Positions 34,188 to 42,432 of a stretch of 64,000 nt of DNA are shown one piece after another (the first letter of the stretch is position 1; each line of letters starts with the position of its first letter). This DNA is from Streptomyces inusitatus (GTDB lineage: Bacteria; Actinomycetota; Actinomycetes; Streptomycetales; Streptomycetaceae), in assembly GCF_014651115.1 (NCBI RefSeq), contig NZ_BMWG01000007.1, forward strand, positions 1 through 64,000, given 5' to 3'. Below the pieces are notes generated by a model that saw only the letters and a list, made by a program, of their open reading frames with translations, made no database searches and was not told the DNA's origin. A program made the translations under genes and the position numbers.

Positions 34188-35036
34188 TCAGGACCAGGCC
34201 CCGGCCGCCGCCGCCCCGGCCGCGTACTCCTCGAAGGACCGGGCCGGCCTGCCGAGCAGCTTCGGCACGCCGTCCGCGGGCGCGGAGGTGTGCCCCGCCC
34301 GGAACAGGGTGAACATCGAGTCCAGCGCGGTCACGAAGGACTCCGGCACACCGGCGGCCCGCAGTTCGGCGACGTACGCGTCCGGGGTCAGCTCCTCGAA
34401 GACGACGGGCCGCCCGGCGGCCCGCGCCATGGTCTCGACCGCCTCGCCGAAGGTGAGGGCGCGCGGTCCCGACAGTTCGTAGATCCGGCCGTGGTGCTCG
34501 TCGCCGGTCGCCGTGAGGAGTACGGCCGAGACCTCGGCGACGTCCGAGACATCCACGAACGGCTCGGGCACCGACCCGGCGGGCAGCGCCAGCCGGCCGG
34601 ACCGCACGGGCGGCCCCCACAGGTCCTCGTCGAAGTTCTGGTTGAAGTTGTTGGGGCGGATCACCGTCCACTCCACCCCCGACTCGCGCACCGCCCGCTC
34701 CGCCTCGGCCATCCCCGCGCCGAAGTCGCTGGAGTCGCCGGAGTGCTCGATGCCCCGGCCGGACAGCACCACGAAGCGCGTCACCCCGCCGGCGACGGCC
34801 TGACGCACCAGGGCGCCGACGGGCTCCGGGTCCTCCGGGGCCACCAGTTGGACGGTGTTCGCGCCGTCCAGCGCGGGGGCCCAGGTGTCCGGGCGGTCCC
34901 AGTCGAACGTCACTTCGCCGGAGCGGGAGGCGGCACGCACCCGGTGCCCGGCGGCTCGCAGCAGCGGCACCAGCCGGCGTCCGGTCTTGCCGGTCGCCCC
35001 GAGCACCAGGATTTCCTTTGTCACATGATCGGTCAT
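34188..35036 (-). CDS. NmrA-like NAD(P)-binding oxidoreductase
   Basis: 282 residues. The Rossmann motif GATGKTGRRL is at the N-terminus. VVLSGRGIEHSG, WTVIRPNNFNQNF and VDVSDVAEVSAVLL are typical of the atypical SDR NmrA/QOR2 group. It may reduce quinones or act as a redox sensor. It is divergent from the AraC regulator 78 bp away, its likely controller. Confidence 0.88.
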   Translation of the reverse strand: MTDHVTKEILVLGATGKTGRRLVPLLRAAGHRVRAASRSGEVTFDWDRPDTWAPALDGANTVQLVAPEDPEPVGALVRQAVAGGVTRFVVLSGRGIEHSGDSSDFGAGMAEAERAVRESGVEWTVIRPNNFNQNFDEDLWGPPVRSGRLALPAGSVPEPFVDVSDVAEVSAVLLTATGDEHHGRIYELSGPRALTFGEAVETMARAAGRPVVFEELTPDAYVAELRAAGVPESFVTALDSMFTLFRAGHTSAPADGVPKLLGRPARSFEEYAAGAAAAGAWS

Positions 35037-35114
35037 ACGGTCAGCCTGCCGTCGGCGACCGCCCCTGACCATGGCCGACGGTCCGCGCCCCATGTGTGTG
35101 CGTACGGTGGGCGG

Positions 35115-36092
35115 ATGGATCCCTTGGACGACCTGTTACGGGGTGTGCGGGCGGACGGCGCGCTGTTCGACCGCTCCGTGCTCACCCCGCCGAAGACTCT
35201 CCGGCTGGGCGGGGGAGCGTCGCTGACGCTCTGTGTGCCGCTGCGCGGGGAGGTGACCGTCCGGCAGGGACGGGAACGGCGGACGCTGCGGCCGGGCGAT
35301 GTGGCGGTGCTCCACGGCCCGGAGCCGTTCGCCGCCTCCGCCGCCGCGGGGTCCGCCGAGGACACCGCGCTGCTGGCCGGGGTCTACCGGGTGCGCTCGG
35401 CGGTGCCGGGCCGGCTGCTGCGGATGCTGCCGGGCTTTCTGCTGCTGCGCGAGGAGTACGACTGGACCGTGACCCGTGACCATCTGGAGGCCGCGGTGGC
35501 TGTCACCGGTCCCGCGCACCAGGTGGTGCTGGACCGGCTGCTCGACTGGCTGCTGGTCTGCACCCTGCGGCAGTGGTTCGACCGGCCGGACGCGGACCCG
35601 CCGGCCTGGTACCGCGCGCTGGGCGACCCGGTGGTGGGCCCCGCGCTGCGGGCGATGCACGAGCGGCCCGGCCAGGCCTGGACCCTGGCCGCCCTCGCGG
35701 CCGAGGCCGGGGTCTCGCGCACCACGCTGGCCAAGCGTTTCCCCGAGGCGGTGGGGGAGTCGCCGATGAGCTATCTGACGGGGTGGCGGATGGCGCTCGC
35801 CGCCGATCTGCTGGCCGAGTCGCGGGCGACGGTCGCCTCCGTCGCCCGCCGGGTCGGCTACGCGGACGCCTTTGGCTTCAGCGCCGCGTTCAAACGCACC
35901 AGGGGCGTCAGCCCCACCGCCTTCCGGGCCGACGCCAACGCCGCGGCCGACACCGAGACCGCCGAGGCCGTCGAGGTCGCCGGGGCCGTCGAGGTCGTCG
36001 GCCCCGGCCCGACGGCGGCGATCGTGAGACGGCCGCCGTCGGGCCCGAAGCGGGATCCGCTCAGCTCCAGGGGTTCGACGGCTGGTCGTTGA
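35115..36092 (+). CDS. AraC-family regulator with cupin sensor (TTA codon)
   Basis: 325 residues. The N-terminal cupin-type domain (residues ~10-180) has SLTLCVPLRGEVTVRQGRERRTLRPGDVAVLHGPEPF. The C-terminal double HTH is TLAALAAEAGVSRTTLAKRF and VASVARRVGYADAFGFSAAFKRTRGVSPTAFR. Codon 8 is TTA (35136-35138), implying bldA control. TACGGT six bases before the ATG suggests a leaderless mRNA. The 3' end overlaps the convergent secreted-protein gene by 32 bp, and the tail past residue 270 is low-complexity. Confidence 0.9.
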   Translation: MDPLDDLLRGVRADGALFDRSVLTPPKTLRLGGGASLTLCVPLRGEVTVRQGRERRTLRPGDVAVLHGPEPFAASAAAGSAEDTALLAGVYRVRSAVPGRLLRMLPGFLLLREEYDWTVTRDHLEAAVAVTGPAHQVVLDRLLDWLLVCTLRQWFDRPDADPPAWYRALGDPVVGPALRAMHERPGQAWTLAALAAEAGVSRTTLAKRFPEAVGESPMSYLTGWRMALAADLLAESRATVASVARRVGYADAFGFSAAFKRTRGVSPTAFRADANAAADTETAEAVEVAGAVEVVGPGPTAAIVRRPPSGPKRDPLSSRGSTAGR

Positions 36093-36597
36093 TCGCCGTC
36101 CAGAAGCGGGTGCCCAGCGGAACATCACCGTGGGCGTAGTAGCTCCAGCCGCCCGAGTACGCCAGATTGGGCCCGTACCGGCCGTCGTGGAACTCGGCCA
36201 TCCGCCAGCCCGCGCCCAGGCTGTTCGCGCACACCTGGTCCGCGATGGCCCGGCTGGTCAGCCGCGTCCCGCGAATGGGGCTGGTCGCGGCGACCGTGCC
36301 GCGCGCCCAGCCCGCGTAGAAGTCGGGGGTGATGCCCGCGGGGACCGGGCTGCCGTCGATTCTCAGACACAGCAGCGGGAGCGAGGCGGTGGTGGCGGTG
36401 TCCCCCGTGTACGGGTTGCTCAGGGGGCCGCCGCCGACCCGGACCGTGCCGCTCGGTCCGTCCCCGAGCAGGGTCCATGTCATCGCGGACGCGGCGGCCG
36501 GGGCGGGCGGGGCGGCGGCGGACACGGGGGACACGGCCGTCGCCAGGGCCGCCGCGACGGCGGCGACGACAGCGAAACCTGATGTGATCCTGCGCAA
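36061..36597 (-). CDS. Secreted protein of unknown function
   Basis: 178 residues from TTG at 36597 with GAGGAG eight bases upstream. A Sec signal peptide ends near VSAAAPP. The mature part has two Cys (LLCLRID, QVCANSL) that could pair, and ends in an aromatic module (WRMAEFHDGRYG, GGWSYYAHGDV, TRFWTAINDQPSNPW). I recognise no enzyme family. It is convergent with, and overlaps, the AraC gene. Confidence 0.75.
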   Translation of the reverse strand: MRRITSGFAVVAAVAAALATAVSPVSAAAPPAPAAASAMTWTLLGDGPSGTVRVGGGPLSNPYTGDTATTASLPLLCLRIDGSPVPAGITPDFYAGWARGTVAATSPIRGTRLTSRAIADQVCANSLGAGWRMAEFHDGRYGPNLAYSGGWSYYAHGDVPLGTRFWTAINDQPSNPWS

Positions 36598-37047
36598 GGG
36601 GGTCTCCTCACTCGCGTGAACACAGAATGTGCTTCACCGCTGGTGGATTCTTCACGTTCTCCATGTCTTCGCCATAGGAGAGAACCGGTCAGCATCCCCA
36701 CCCGACCGACCGCCCCGGGCGCAGCACCAGCCCCACCCGAGCCGCTCCCACCTCCGCCCCCGACCGCCCGATTCCCGCCGGGGGCCGCTCCCGCGCGCCG
36801 CCCCGCCGCACACGGAAAGGGCGACCCGGCCGTATCCGCCGCCCCGGGGGCCCGGACCGCCGACAGCCTCGCCGATGAACTTCAGCCGCCGCCCGCCACC
36901 CGTCGTTCCAGCAGCTCAGAGCGATCGACGGCCCCTTCCCCACTCCTTCGGCCGGTCCGCGCGAGCGGCCCCGAGCAGCCCCGGCGGCGAAAGGCTGATG
37001 TCGTTTTCTCGCCAGCATCACCCGATGCGATGCCCGATGCTTGACCT
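36598..37047. other. Intergenic region before ada-alkA
   Basis: In 450 bp I see no supportable gene; the open frames are Pro/Arg-rich shadows. The left part (36600-36690) is relatively A/T-rich and likely holds the secreted-protein promoter. The right end has the GATGC repeats described separately. Confidence 0.5.
37015..37040. promoter_or_regulatory. GATGC repeat cluster just upstream of ada-alkA
   Basis: GCATC-ACCC-GATGC forms an inverted repeat (37015-37028), and GATGC then recurs at 37029-37033 and 37036-37040, ending 7 bp before the ATG. The placement suits an operator bound by the Ada protein itself. The motif does not resemble the E. coli Ada box. Confidence 0.45.
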
Positions 37048-38523
37048 ATGCACGCCGACACCGAGCGCTGTGTACGCGCCGTCCAGTCCAAGGACGCCCG
37101 ATTCGACGGCTGGTTCTTCACCGCCGTACTGACCACGGGCATCTACTGCCGCCCCAGCTGCCCGGTCGTTCCCCCCAAACCCCAGAACATGACCTTCTAC
37201 CCGAGCGCCGCCGCCTGCCAGCAGGCCGGCTTCCGGGCCTGCAAGCGCTGCCGCCCCGACACCAGCCCCGGATCGCCCGAGTGGAACGCCCGGGCGGACG
37301 CCGTGGCCCGCGCCATGCGGCTGATCGGCGACGGAGTCGTGGACCGCGAGGGCGTGCCGGGACTCGCCGCCCGCCTCGGCTACTCCACCCGGCAGATCGA
37401 GCGCCAGCTCCGCGCCGAACTGGGCGCGGGCCCGCTCGCCCTGGCCCGCGCCCAGCGCGCGCAGACCGCGCGGCTGCTCATCGAGACCACCGCCCTCCCC
37501 ATGGCGGAGATCGCCTTCGCCGCCGGTTTCTCCTCCGTGCGCACCTTCAACGACACCGTCCGCGAGGTCTTCGCGCTCTCCCCGGTGGAGCTGCGCGCCC
37601 GCGCCGCGCGCGGCGGCGTCCGGCCCTCGCCGACCCCGGGGGTGATCGCGCTGAGACTCCCGTACCGCGAGCCGCTCAACCCGAGCAATCTCTTCGGCCA
37701 TCTCGCCGCCACCGGAGTCCCCGGCGTCGAGGAGTGGCGCGACGGCTCCTACCGGCGCACCCTGCGGCTGCCGTACGGACACGGCGTCGTCTCCCTCGCC
37801 CCGGCCACCGGGCACATCGCCTGCCGGCTCGCCCTCACCGACCCGCGCGATCTCACCATCGCGATCAGCCGGTGCCGCCGCCTCCTCGACCTGGACGCCG
37901 ACCCCGTCGCCATCGACGACCGGCTCCGCGGCGACCCGCTCCTGCGCCCGCTGGTGGACGCCGCGCCCGGCCGCAGAGTGCCGCGCACCGTGGACGCGGC
38001 CGAGTTCGCCGTACGCGCGGTGCTCGGCCAGCAGGTCTCCACCGCCGCCGCCCGCACCCACGCGGCCCGGCTGGTCCGGGCCCACGGCGAACCGGTCGAG
38101 GACCCCGAGGGCGGTCTCACCCATCTCTTCCCCTCGGCCGAGGCGCTCGCCGGGCTGGACCCCGACTCCCTCGCCCTGCCCCGCACCCGGCGCACCACCC
38201 TCACCACCCTGGTGACGGCGCTCGCCGACGGCGCGCTGAAGCTCGGCACCGACAGCGACTGGGAGGAGTCCCGCGCCCGGCTCGCCGCGCTGCCCGGCTT
38301 CGGACCCTGGACCGTCGAGGTGATCGCGATGCGCGCCCTCGGCGACCCCGACGCCTTCCTCCCCACCGACCTCGGCATCCGCCGCGCGGCGGCCGGCCTC
38401 GGACTGCCGCCCACCCCGGCCGCCCTCACCGCGCACGCGGCGGCCTGGCGGCCCTGGCGGGCCTACGCGGTCCAGTACCTCTGGGCCACCGACACCCACC
38501 CGATCAACCATCTCCCGGACTGA
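37048..38523 (+). CDS. Ada-AlkA fusion: methyl-phosphotriester acceptor, regulator and 3-methyladenine DNA glycosylase
   Basis: 491 residues in three parts. Residues 1-80 are the Ada zinc domain with Cys34, Cys38, Cys65 and Cys68 (Cys34 aligns with the methyl-accepting Cys38 of E. coli Ada). Residues ~85-195 are an AraC-type HTH. Residues ~200-491 are AlkA: AVLGQQVSTAAART and the HhH-GPD motif LAALPGFGPWTVEVIAMRALGDPDAF with catalytic Asp. Methylation of Cys34 should turn the protein into an activator of the adaptive response. The ogt gene follows 10 bp downstream, forming an operon. Confidence 0.93.
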   Translation: MHADTERCVRAVQSKDARFDGWFFTAVLTTGIYCRPSCPVVPPKPQNMTFYPSAAACQQAGFRACKRCRPDTSPGSPEWNARADAVARAMRLIGDGVVDREGVPGLAARLGYSTRQIERQLRAELGAGPLALARAQRAQTARLLIETTALPMAEIAFAAGFSSVRTFNDTVREVFALSPVELRARAARGGVRPSPTPGVIALRLPYREPLNPSNLFGHLAATGVPGVEEWRDGSYRRTLRLPYGHGVVSLAPATGHIACRLALTDPRDLTIAISRCRRLLDLDADPVAIDDRLRGDPLLRPLVDAAPGRRVPRTVDAAEFAVRAVLGQQVSTAAARTHAARLVRAHGEPVEDPEGGLTHLFPSAEALAGLDPDSLALPRTRRTTLTTLVTALADGALKLGTDSDWEESRARLAALPGFGPWTVEVIAMRALGDPDAFLPTDLGIRRAAAGLGLPPTPAALTAHAAAWRPWRAYAVQYLWATDTHPINHLPD

Positions 38524-38533
38524 GGAAACAACC

Positions 38534-39037
38534 ATGATCAGGCAGCACACGGTCCTCGACAGCCCCTACGGCCCGCTCACCCTCGTGGCCACCGACGGGG
38601 TCCTCAGCGGGCTGTACATGACCGACCAGCGCCACCGCCCGGACGAGGAGACCTTCGGCGAGCGGGACACCGCCCCCTTCGGCGAGACGATCCGCCAGCT
38701 CGACGCGTACTTCGCCCGCGAGCTGACCGAGTTCGACCTCCCCATGTCACTGGCGGGCACTCCCTTCCAGCGCGGCGTCTGGGAGCGGCTCCTCGCCATC
38801 CCGTACGGGGAGACCCGCACCTACGGAGAGCTGGCCGAGGAACTCGGCAACCCCAACGCCTCCCGCGCGGTGGGCCTGGCCAACGGCAAGAACCCCGTCT
38901 CGATCATCGTCCCCTGCCACCGGGTGATCGGTTCCACGGGAAGCCTCATCGGGTACGGGGGAGGCCTCACCCGCAAGCAGCGCCTGCTCACCTTCGAATC
39001 CGGCGCCTCCGCCGAACCGGAGGCCGCCCTCTTCTGA
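38534..39037 (+). CDS. ogt: Methylated-DNA--protein-cysteine methyltransferase
   Basis: 167 residues with active-site PCHRVIG (Cys128), RAVGLANGKNPV and the HTH segment RTYGELAEELGNPNASRAVG. It takes methyl groups from O6-methylguanine in a suicide reaction. It is cotranscribed with ada-alkA. A GAGGAAACAACC stretch precedes the ATG. Confidence 0.95.
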   Translation: MIRQHTVLDSPYGPLTLVATDGVLSGLYMTDQRHRPDEETFGERDTAPFGETIRQLDAYFARELTEFDLPMSLAGTPFQRGVWERLLAIPYGETRTYGELAEELGNPNASRAVGLANGKNPVSIIVPCHRVIGSTGSLIGYGGGLTRKQRLLTFESGASAEPEAALF

Positions 39038-39051
39038 ACCACGCGGGGGCG

Positions 39052-39573
39052 TCAGCCCCGGAGGCCCGGAGCCTTCGCCGCCCCCGAGCCCACCGGCCGC
39101 CCGTCCACCAGCTCCACCGGCCCCGCCCCGGCGGCCAGCGCCTCCAGCGCCGCGTTGAGCCGGTCGCCGAAGCGCCCCGGGAGCAGCTCGTACAGCTCGT
39201 CACGGGCGACCAGCCGCCAGGACAGCAGCTCCTCCTCCTGGAGCCGGATCGCCCCCAGCTGCTCGTCGCTCAGCACCCCGCCGTCGTACAGATGGAGCGT
39301 GATCGGCGGCCTGAGGTCGCTGCGCGTCCAGTCCACCGCCAGCAGCGCCCCCGGCTCCACATCCAGCCCGATCTCCTCCAGCGTCTCCCGCCGGGCCGCC
39401 TCCCGGGGCGTCTCCCCGGCGTCCGACTCGACGGTCCCGCCGGGCAGCGTCCATCCGTCCCGGTAGTTCGGCTCGACCAGCAGAATCCGGCCGTCCCGGT
39501 CCCGCAGGACGGTCGAGGCACTCGCGAGGATCTTGGGCAGGGAGGCGATGTACGCCGTGTAGTCCATGGTCAC
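39052..39573 (-). CDS. NUDIX hydrolase
   Basis: 173 residues from GTG at 39573; TAGTCT six bases upstream suggests a leaderless start (ATG at 39567 is the alternative). The Nudix box is GGTVESDAGETPREAARRETLEEIGL, with two extra residues before the first Glu. It hydrolyses a nucleoside-diphosphate-linked substrate. It is convergent with ogt, so a nucleotide-pool cleaning role is possible. Confidence 0.9.
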   Translation of the reverse strand: MTMDYTAYIASLPKILASASTVLRDRDGRILLVEPNYRDGWTLPGGTVESDAGETPREAARRETLEEIGLDVEPGALLAVDWTRSDLRPPITLHLYDGGVLSDEQLGAIRLQEEELLSWRLVARDELYELLPGRFGDRLNAALEALAAGAGPVELVDGRPVGSGAAKAPGLRG

Positions 39574-39601
39574 ACCGGCAGACTAGGGCCTGTCGTTCGG
39601 A

Positions 39602-41629
39602 TCAGGAGGACATCGAGGCCAGGCGGACCGTGCGGGCGGCGAGTTCGCTGATGCGCGCGCCGTCGAAGCCGAAGACCGCGCTGCGGACCCGGTCGTGGAG
39701 CGGATCGGTCCAGACGGCGGGGATGGCGCGCGCGCCGTACAGCACCCCGGCGACCGAGCCGGCGGTCGCGCCGTTGGAGTCGGTGTCCAGGCCGCCGCGG
39801 ACGGTCAGGGCGATGGTGCGGGTGAAGTCGCCCGCGCCGTAGAGCAGCCCCGCGGTGATCACGGCGGCGTTGGGCACGGTGTGGATCCAGTGGAGCGAGC
39901 CGGTGCGGGACTCCAGCTCGTCCAGCGTCCCCGACCAGTCCGTCCCCGACTCGTGCAGCGCCGTCGTGTGGCGGACGGTACGGGCGAGCCGGCCGCCCGC
40001 GGGGATGTGTTCCAGGGCGGCGTCGATCGCCTGCCGGGGGCCGTCGGCGGTGAACGCGGCGGCGATCAGCGCGGCCGCCCACATCGCGCCGTGGACGCCG
40101 CTGCCCTGGTGGGAGAGGACGGCGTCCCGGCGGGCCAGCCGCGCGGCGCGGTGCGGATCGCCGGGCGAGGTCCAGCCGAAGACATCGGCGCGGATCAGCG
40201 CGCCGATCCACTCCTGGTAGGGGTTGTCGTACGTCGCGGTGCGCGGCGGCTTCAGCCCGTTCGCGAGATTGCGGTAGGCCGCCCGCTCGGCGGTGAACGT
40301 CTGGAGGTACGGCAGCCGCCGCAGCCACATCTCGCCCACCTGCTCGGTGGTGAACGAGAAGCCGTGGGCCTCCAGCAGATGCAGCCCCAGGATCGCGTAG
40401 TCGACGTCGTCGTCGCGGCAGCTGCCGTTGATCCTGCCGCGTACGCACTGGGGCCACTCCGGGCGCAGCTCGAATTCGCCGGGCTGGGCGTCGGGCGGGG
40501 GAGCGGGCAGATAGTCGGTGAGCGGGAGCGCTCCCGTACGGCGCAGATAGCGGTCGATGCGCTCCCGTGTCCAGTACCCGCCGCGCTCCACGGGTTTGCC
40601 GAGCATATTGCCCGCGACCCTGCCCTGCCAGCCGCCGAGGATCCGGTCGGTCAGCTCCGAGTGATGTAGACCCATGTCTCTGGTGTACCCCGGAGGGAGC
40701 GCCCCTCCTCCGGGAACACGACGAGGGCCCGGGCGCCAGATGCGGCCCGGCCCCCGAAGGGGGGGAAACCAGGGGAACTGTGGCGCCCCCGCCCCACCGG
40801 GGGTGGCAACGAAGGGGGTGGCGGCGCGTGCGGTGGCGAAGAGCGGGATCACCGCGCCCAGCACCACCTGGAGCGCACAGCCGGTCTGGAGCAGGAGCTG
40901 CCCGTTGGGGGCGTCGAAGGCCCAGGCCGCCAGCAGCCCCATCGCGGAGACGATCCAGCCGAGCATCGCGACCGCGAGGATGCCCCGCGGCTTCGGGTAC
41001 TCGACCCGGCTCACCATCAGCCATGCCGTGCCGATGATCGCCAGGAGGGTCGGTACGAAGGGCAGCTCCAGCAGCACGATCGAGACGATCGTGAGCGCTC
41101 CGAAGGGGCTCGGCATGCCCTGGAACATGCCGTCCTTCATCGTCACACAGGAGAATCTCGCGAGCCGCAGTACCACCGCCAGCAGCACCACGATGGCGGC
41201 CAGGGCCGACACCTGTTCCACCGCGTCCGCCGTGACCATGCCGTACACGAGCACGAAGTACGCCGGCGCGAGTCCGAAGCTGATCAGATCGGAGAGATTG
41301 TCCAGCTCCGCGCCCATCGGCGAGCTGCGGAGCTTGCGCGCCACCAGCCCGTCGAAGAGGTCGAAGATCGCCGCGAGCAGCATCAGGATGACGGCGGTCG
41401 CGGCGCTGTGCCGCGCCATGCCGGACTCCTGGCTGCCCTCCAGATGCGGAATGAGGATTCCGGTGGTGGTGAAGTACACCGCCATGAATCCGCAGGTCGC
41501 GTTGCCGAGGGTGAGCGTGTCCGCTATCGACAGCCGCAGAGAGAGAGGCATCTCCTCCGCTTCTTCCTCGGCCTCCGCGGTGGCCTCGGCGACCCAGCCC
41601 GCCTGTGTCTCAGGATCAATCACGGTCAA
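39602..41629 (-). CDS. pssA: CDP-diacylglycerol-serine O-phosphatidyltransferase (PssA) in frame with ADP-ribosylglycohydrolase
   Basis: One open frame of 675 codons joins two proteins. Residues ~1-265 are PssA: a CDP-alcohol phosphotransferase motif DLFDGLVARKLRSSPMGAELDNLSD and about eight membrane segments; it makes phosphatidylserine. After a ~45-residue Pro/Gly/Arg-rich linker, residues ~315-675 are a DraG-like ADP-ribosylglycohydrolase: SCRDDDVDYAI, GSGVHGAMWAAALIAAAF and GGLDTDSNGATAGSVAGVLYG metal-site motifs. The second part has a possible start of its own, ATG at 40677. The frame starts at TTG/GTG 41629/41623 and overlaps the psd stop. Fusion or a lost stop by sequence error are both possible. 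Confidence 0.7.
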   Translation of the reverse strand: MTVIDPETQAGWVAEATAEAEEEAEEMPLSLRLSIADTLTLGNATCGFMAVYFTTTGILIPHLEGSQESGMARHSAATAVILMLLAAIFDLFDGLVARKLRSSPMGAELDNLSDLISFGLAPAYFVLVYGMVTADAVEQVSALAAIVVLLAVVLRLARFSCVTMKDGMFQGMPSPFGALTIVSIVLLELPFVPTLLAIIGTAWLMVSRVEYPKPRGILAVAMLGWIVSAMGLLAAWAFDAPNGQLLLQTGCALQVVLGAVIPLFATARAATPFVATPGGAGAPQFPWFPPLRGPGRIWRPGPRRVPGGGALPPGYTRDMGLHHSELTDRILGGWQGRVAGNMLGKPVERGGYWTRERIDRYLRRTGALPLTDYLPAPPPDAQPGEFELRPEWPQCVRGRINGSCRDDDVDYAILGLHLLEAHGFSFTTEQVGEMWLRRLPYLQTFTAERAAYRNLANGLKPPRTATYDNPYQEWIGALIRADVFGWTSPGDPHRAARLARRDAVLSHQGSGVHGAMWAAALIAAAFTADGPRQAIDAALEHIPAGGRLARTVRHTTALHESGTDWSGTLDELESRTGSLHWIHTVPNAAVITAGLLYGAGDFTRTIALTVRGGLDTDSNGATAGSVAGVLYGARAIPAVWTDPLHDRVRSAVFGFDGARISELAARTVRLASMSS

Positions 41630-42263
41630 TGCGAGTCACCCCCGCGGTCGTGGTCTGACCGACCTCGACCGCGACCTCGACACCTTCCGGCAGATAGATG
41701 TCGACGCGCGAACCGAAGCGGATCAGACCGATCCGATCCCCCTGCTCGACCTTCGTGCCCTGGGGCACGTACGGGACGATGCGCCGGGCGACGGCGCCCG
41801 CGATCTGCACCATCTCGATGTCACCGAGCTCGGTGTCGAAGTGCCAGACAACGCGCTCGTTGTTCTCGCTCTCCTTGTTGAACGCCGGCACGAAGCCGCC
41901 GGGGACGTGCTCGACCGATGTCACGGTGCCCGCCAGCGGGGCGCGGTTGACATGGACGTTCAGCGGGCTCATGAAGATCGCGACGCGGGTGCGCCCGTCC
42001 TTCCACGGCATGATGCTCTGCACCACTCCGTCGGCGGGCGAGATGACCCTTCCCTGGGTGATCTCGCGCTCGGGGTCGCGGAAGAACCACAGCATGCCCG
42101 CCGCGAGCGCGGTGGTGGGCACGGCGATGACCGCGGCCGCCCGGGAGCTGCGCGCCCGGGCCAGGCTGAGGGCGGCGGTGGCGACGGTCGGCAGGAGCCA
42201 CGGCGATGCTCCGCGCGCGAGGCGGACACGGCCGCGAGGTGCAGAGGTTTGGCTGTGGGGCAT
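41616..42263 (-). CDS. psd: Phosphatidylserine decarboxylase
   Basis: 215 residues from ATG at 42263 (GAAGGTC upstream). It is the short Psd-B type with an N-terminal hydrophobic segment, FFRDPER, SPADGVVQ and FMSPLNVHVNRAP. The self-cleavage site is within RFGSRVDIYLPEG, where Ser becomes the pyruvoyl group. It converts phosphatidylserine from PssA to phosphatidylethanolamine. Overlap with pssA implies coupling. Confidence 0.92.
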   Translation of the reverse strand: MPHSQTSAPRGRVRLARGASPWLLPTVATAALSLARARSSRAAAVIAVPTTALAAGMLWFFRDPEREITQGRVISPADGVVQSIMPWKDGRTRVAIFMSPLNVHVNRAPLAGTVTSVEHVPGGFVPAFNKESENNERVVWHFDTELGDIEMVQIAGAVARRIVPYVPQGTKVEQGDRIGLIRFGSRVDIYLPEGVEVAVEVGQTTTAGVTRIDRD

Positions 42264-42432
42264 GGATGACCTTCGTGGCGGACGATGCCGCACTGGTTGA
42301 CGGGTACTGCGGCTTTCCGTCGATGCTATCGGGTGGGAGCCGCAACTGGGAAAGCCAGGAACCGAGTCGGCGGCCGGAAGCGAATGACGAGATGTGATCT
42401 TCTTCGCGGAGAAAGCACCCCAAACAAGACAA

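Noticed and set aside
36616-37132. Plus-strand open frames upstream of ada-alkA
   Set aside because: They are Pro/Arg/Ser-rich, without ribosome sites or domains, and overlap the ada start region.
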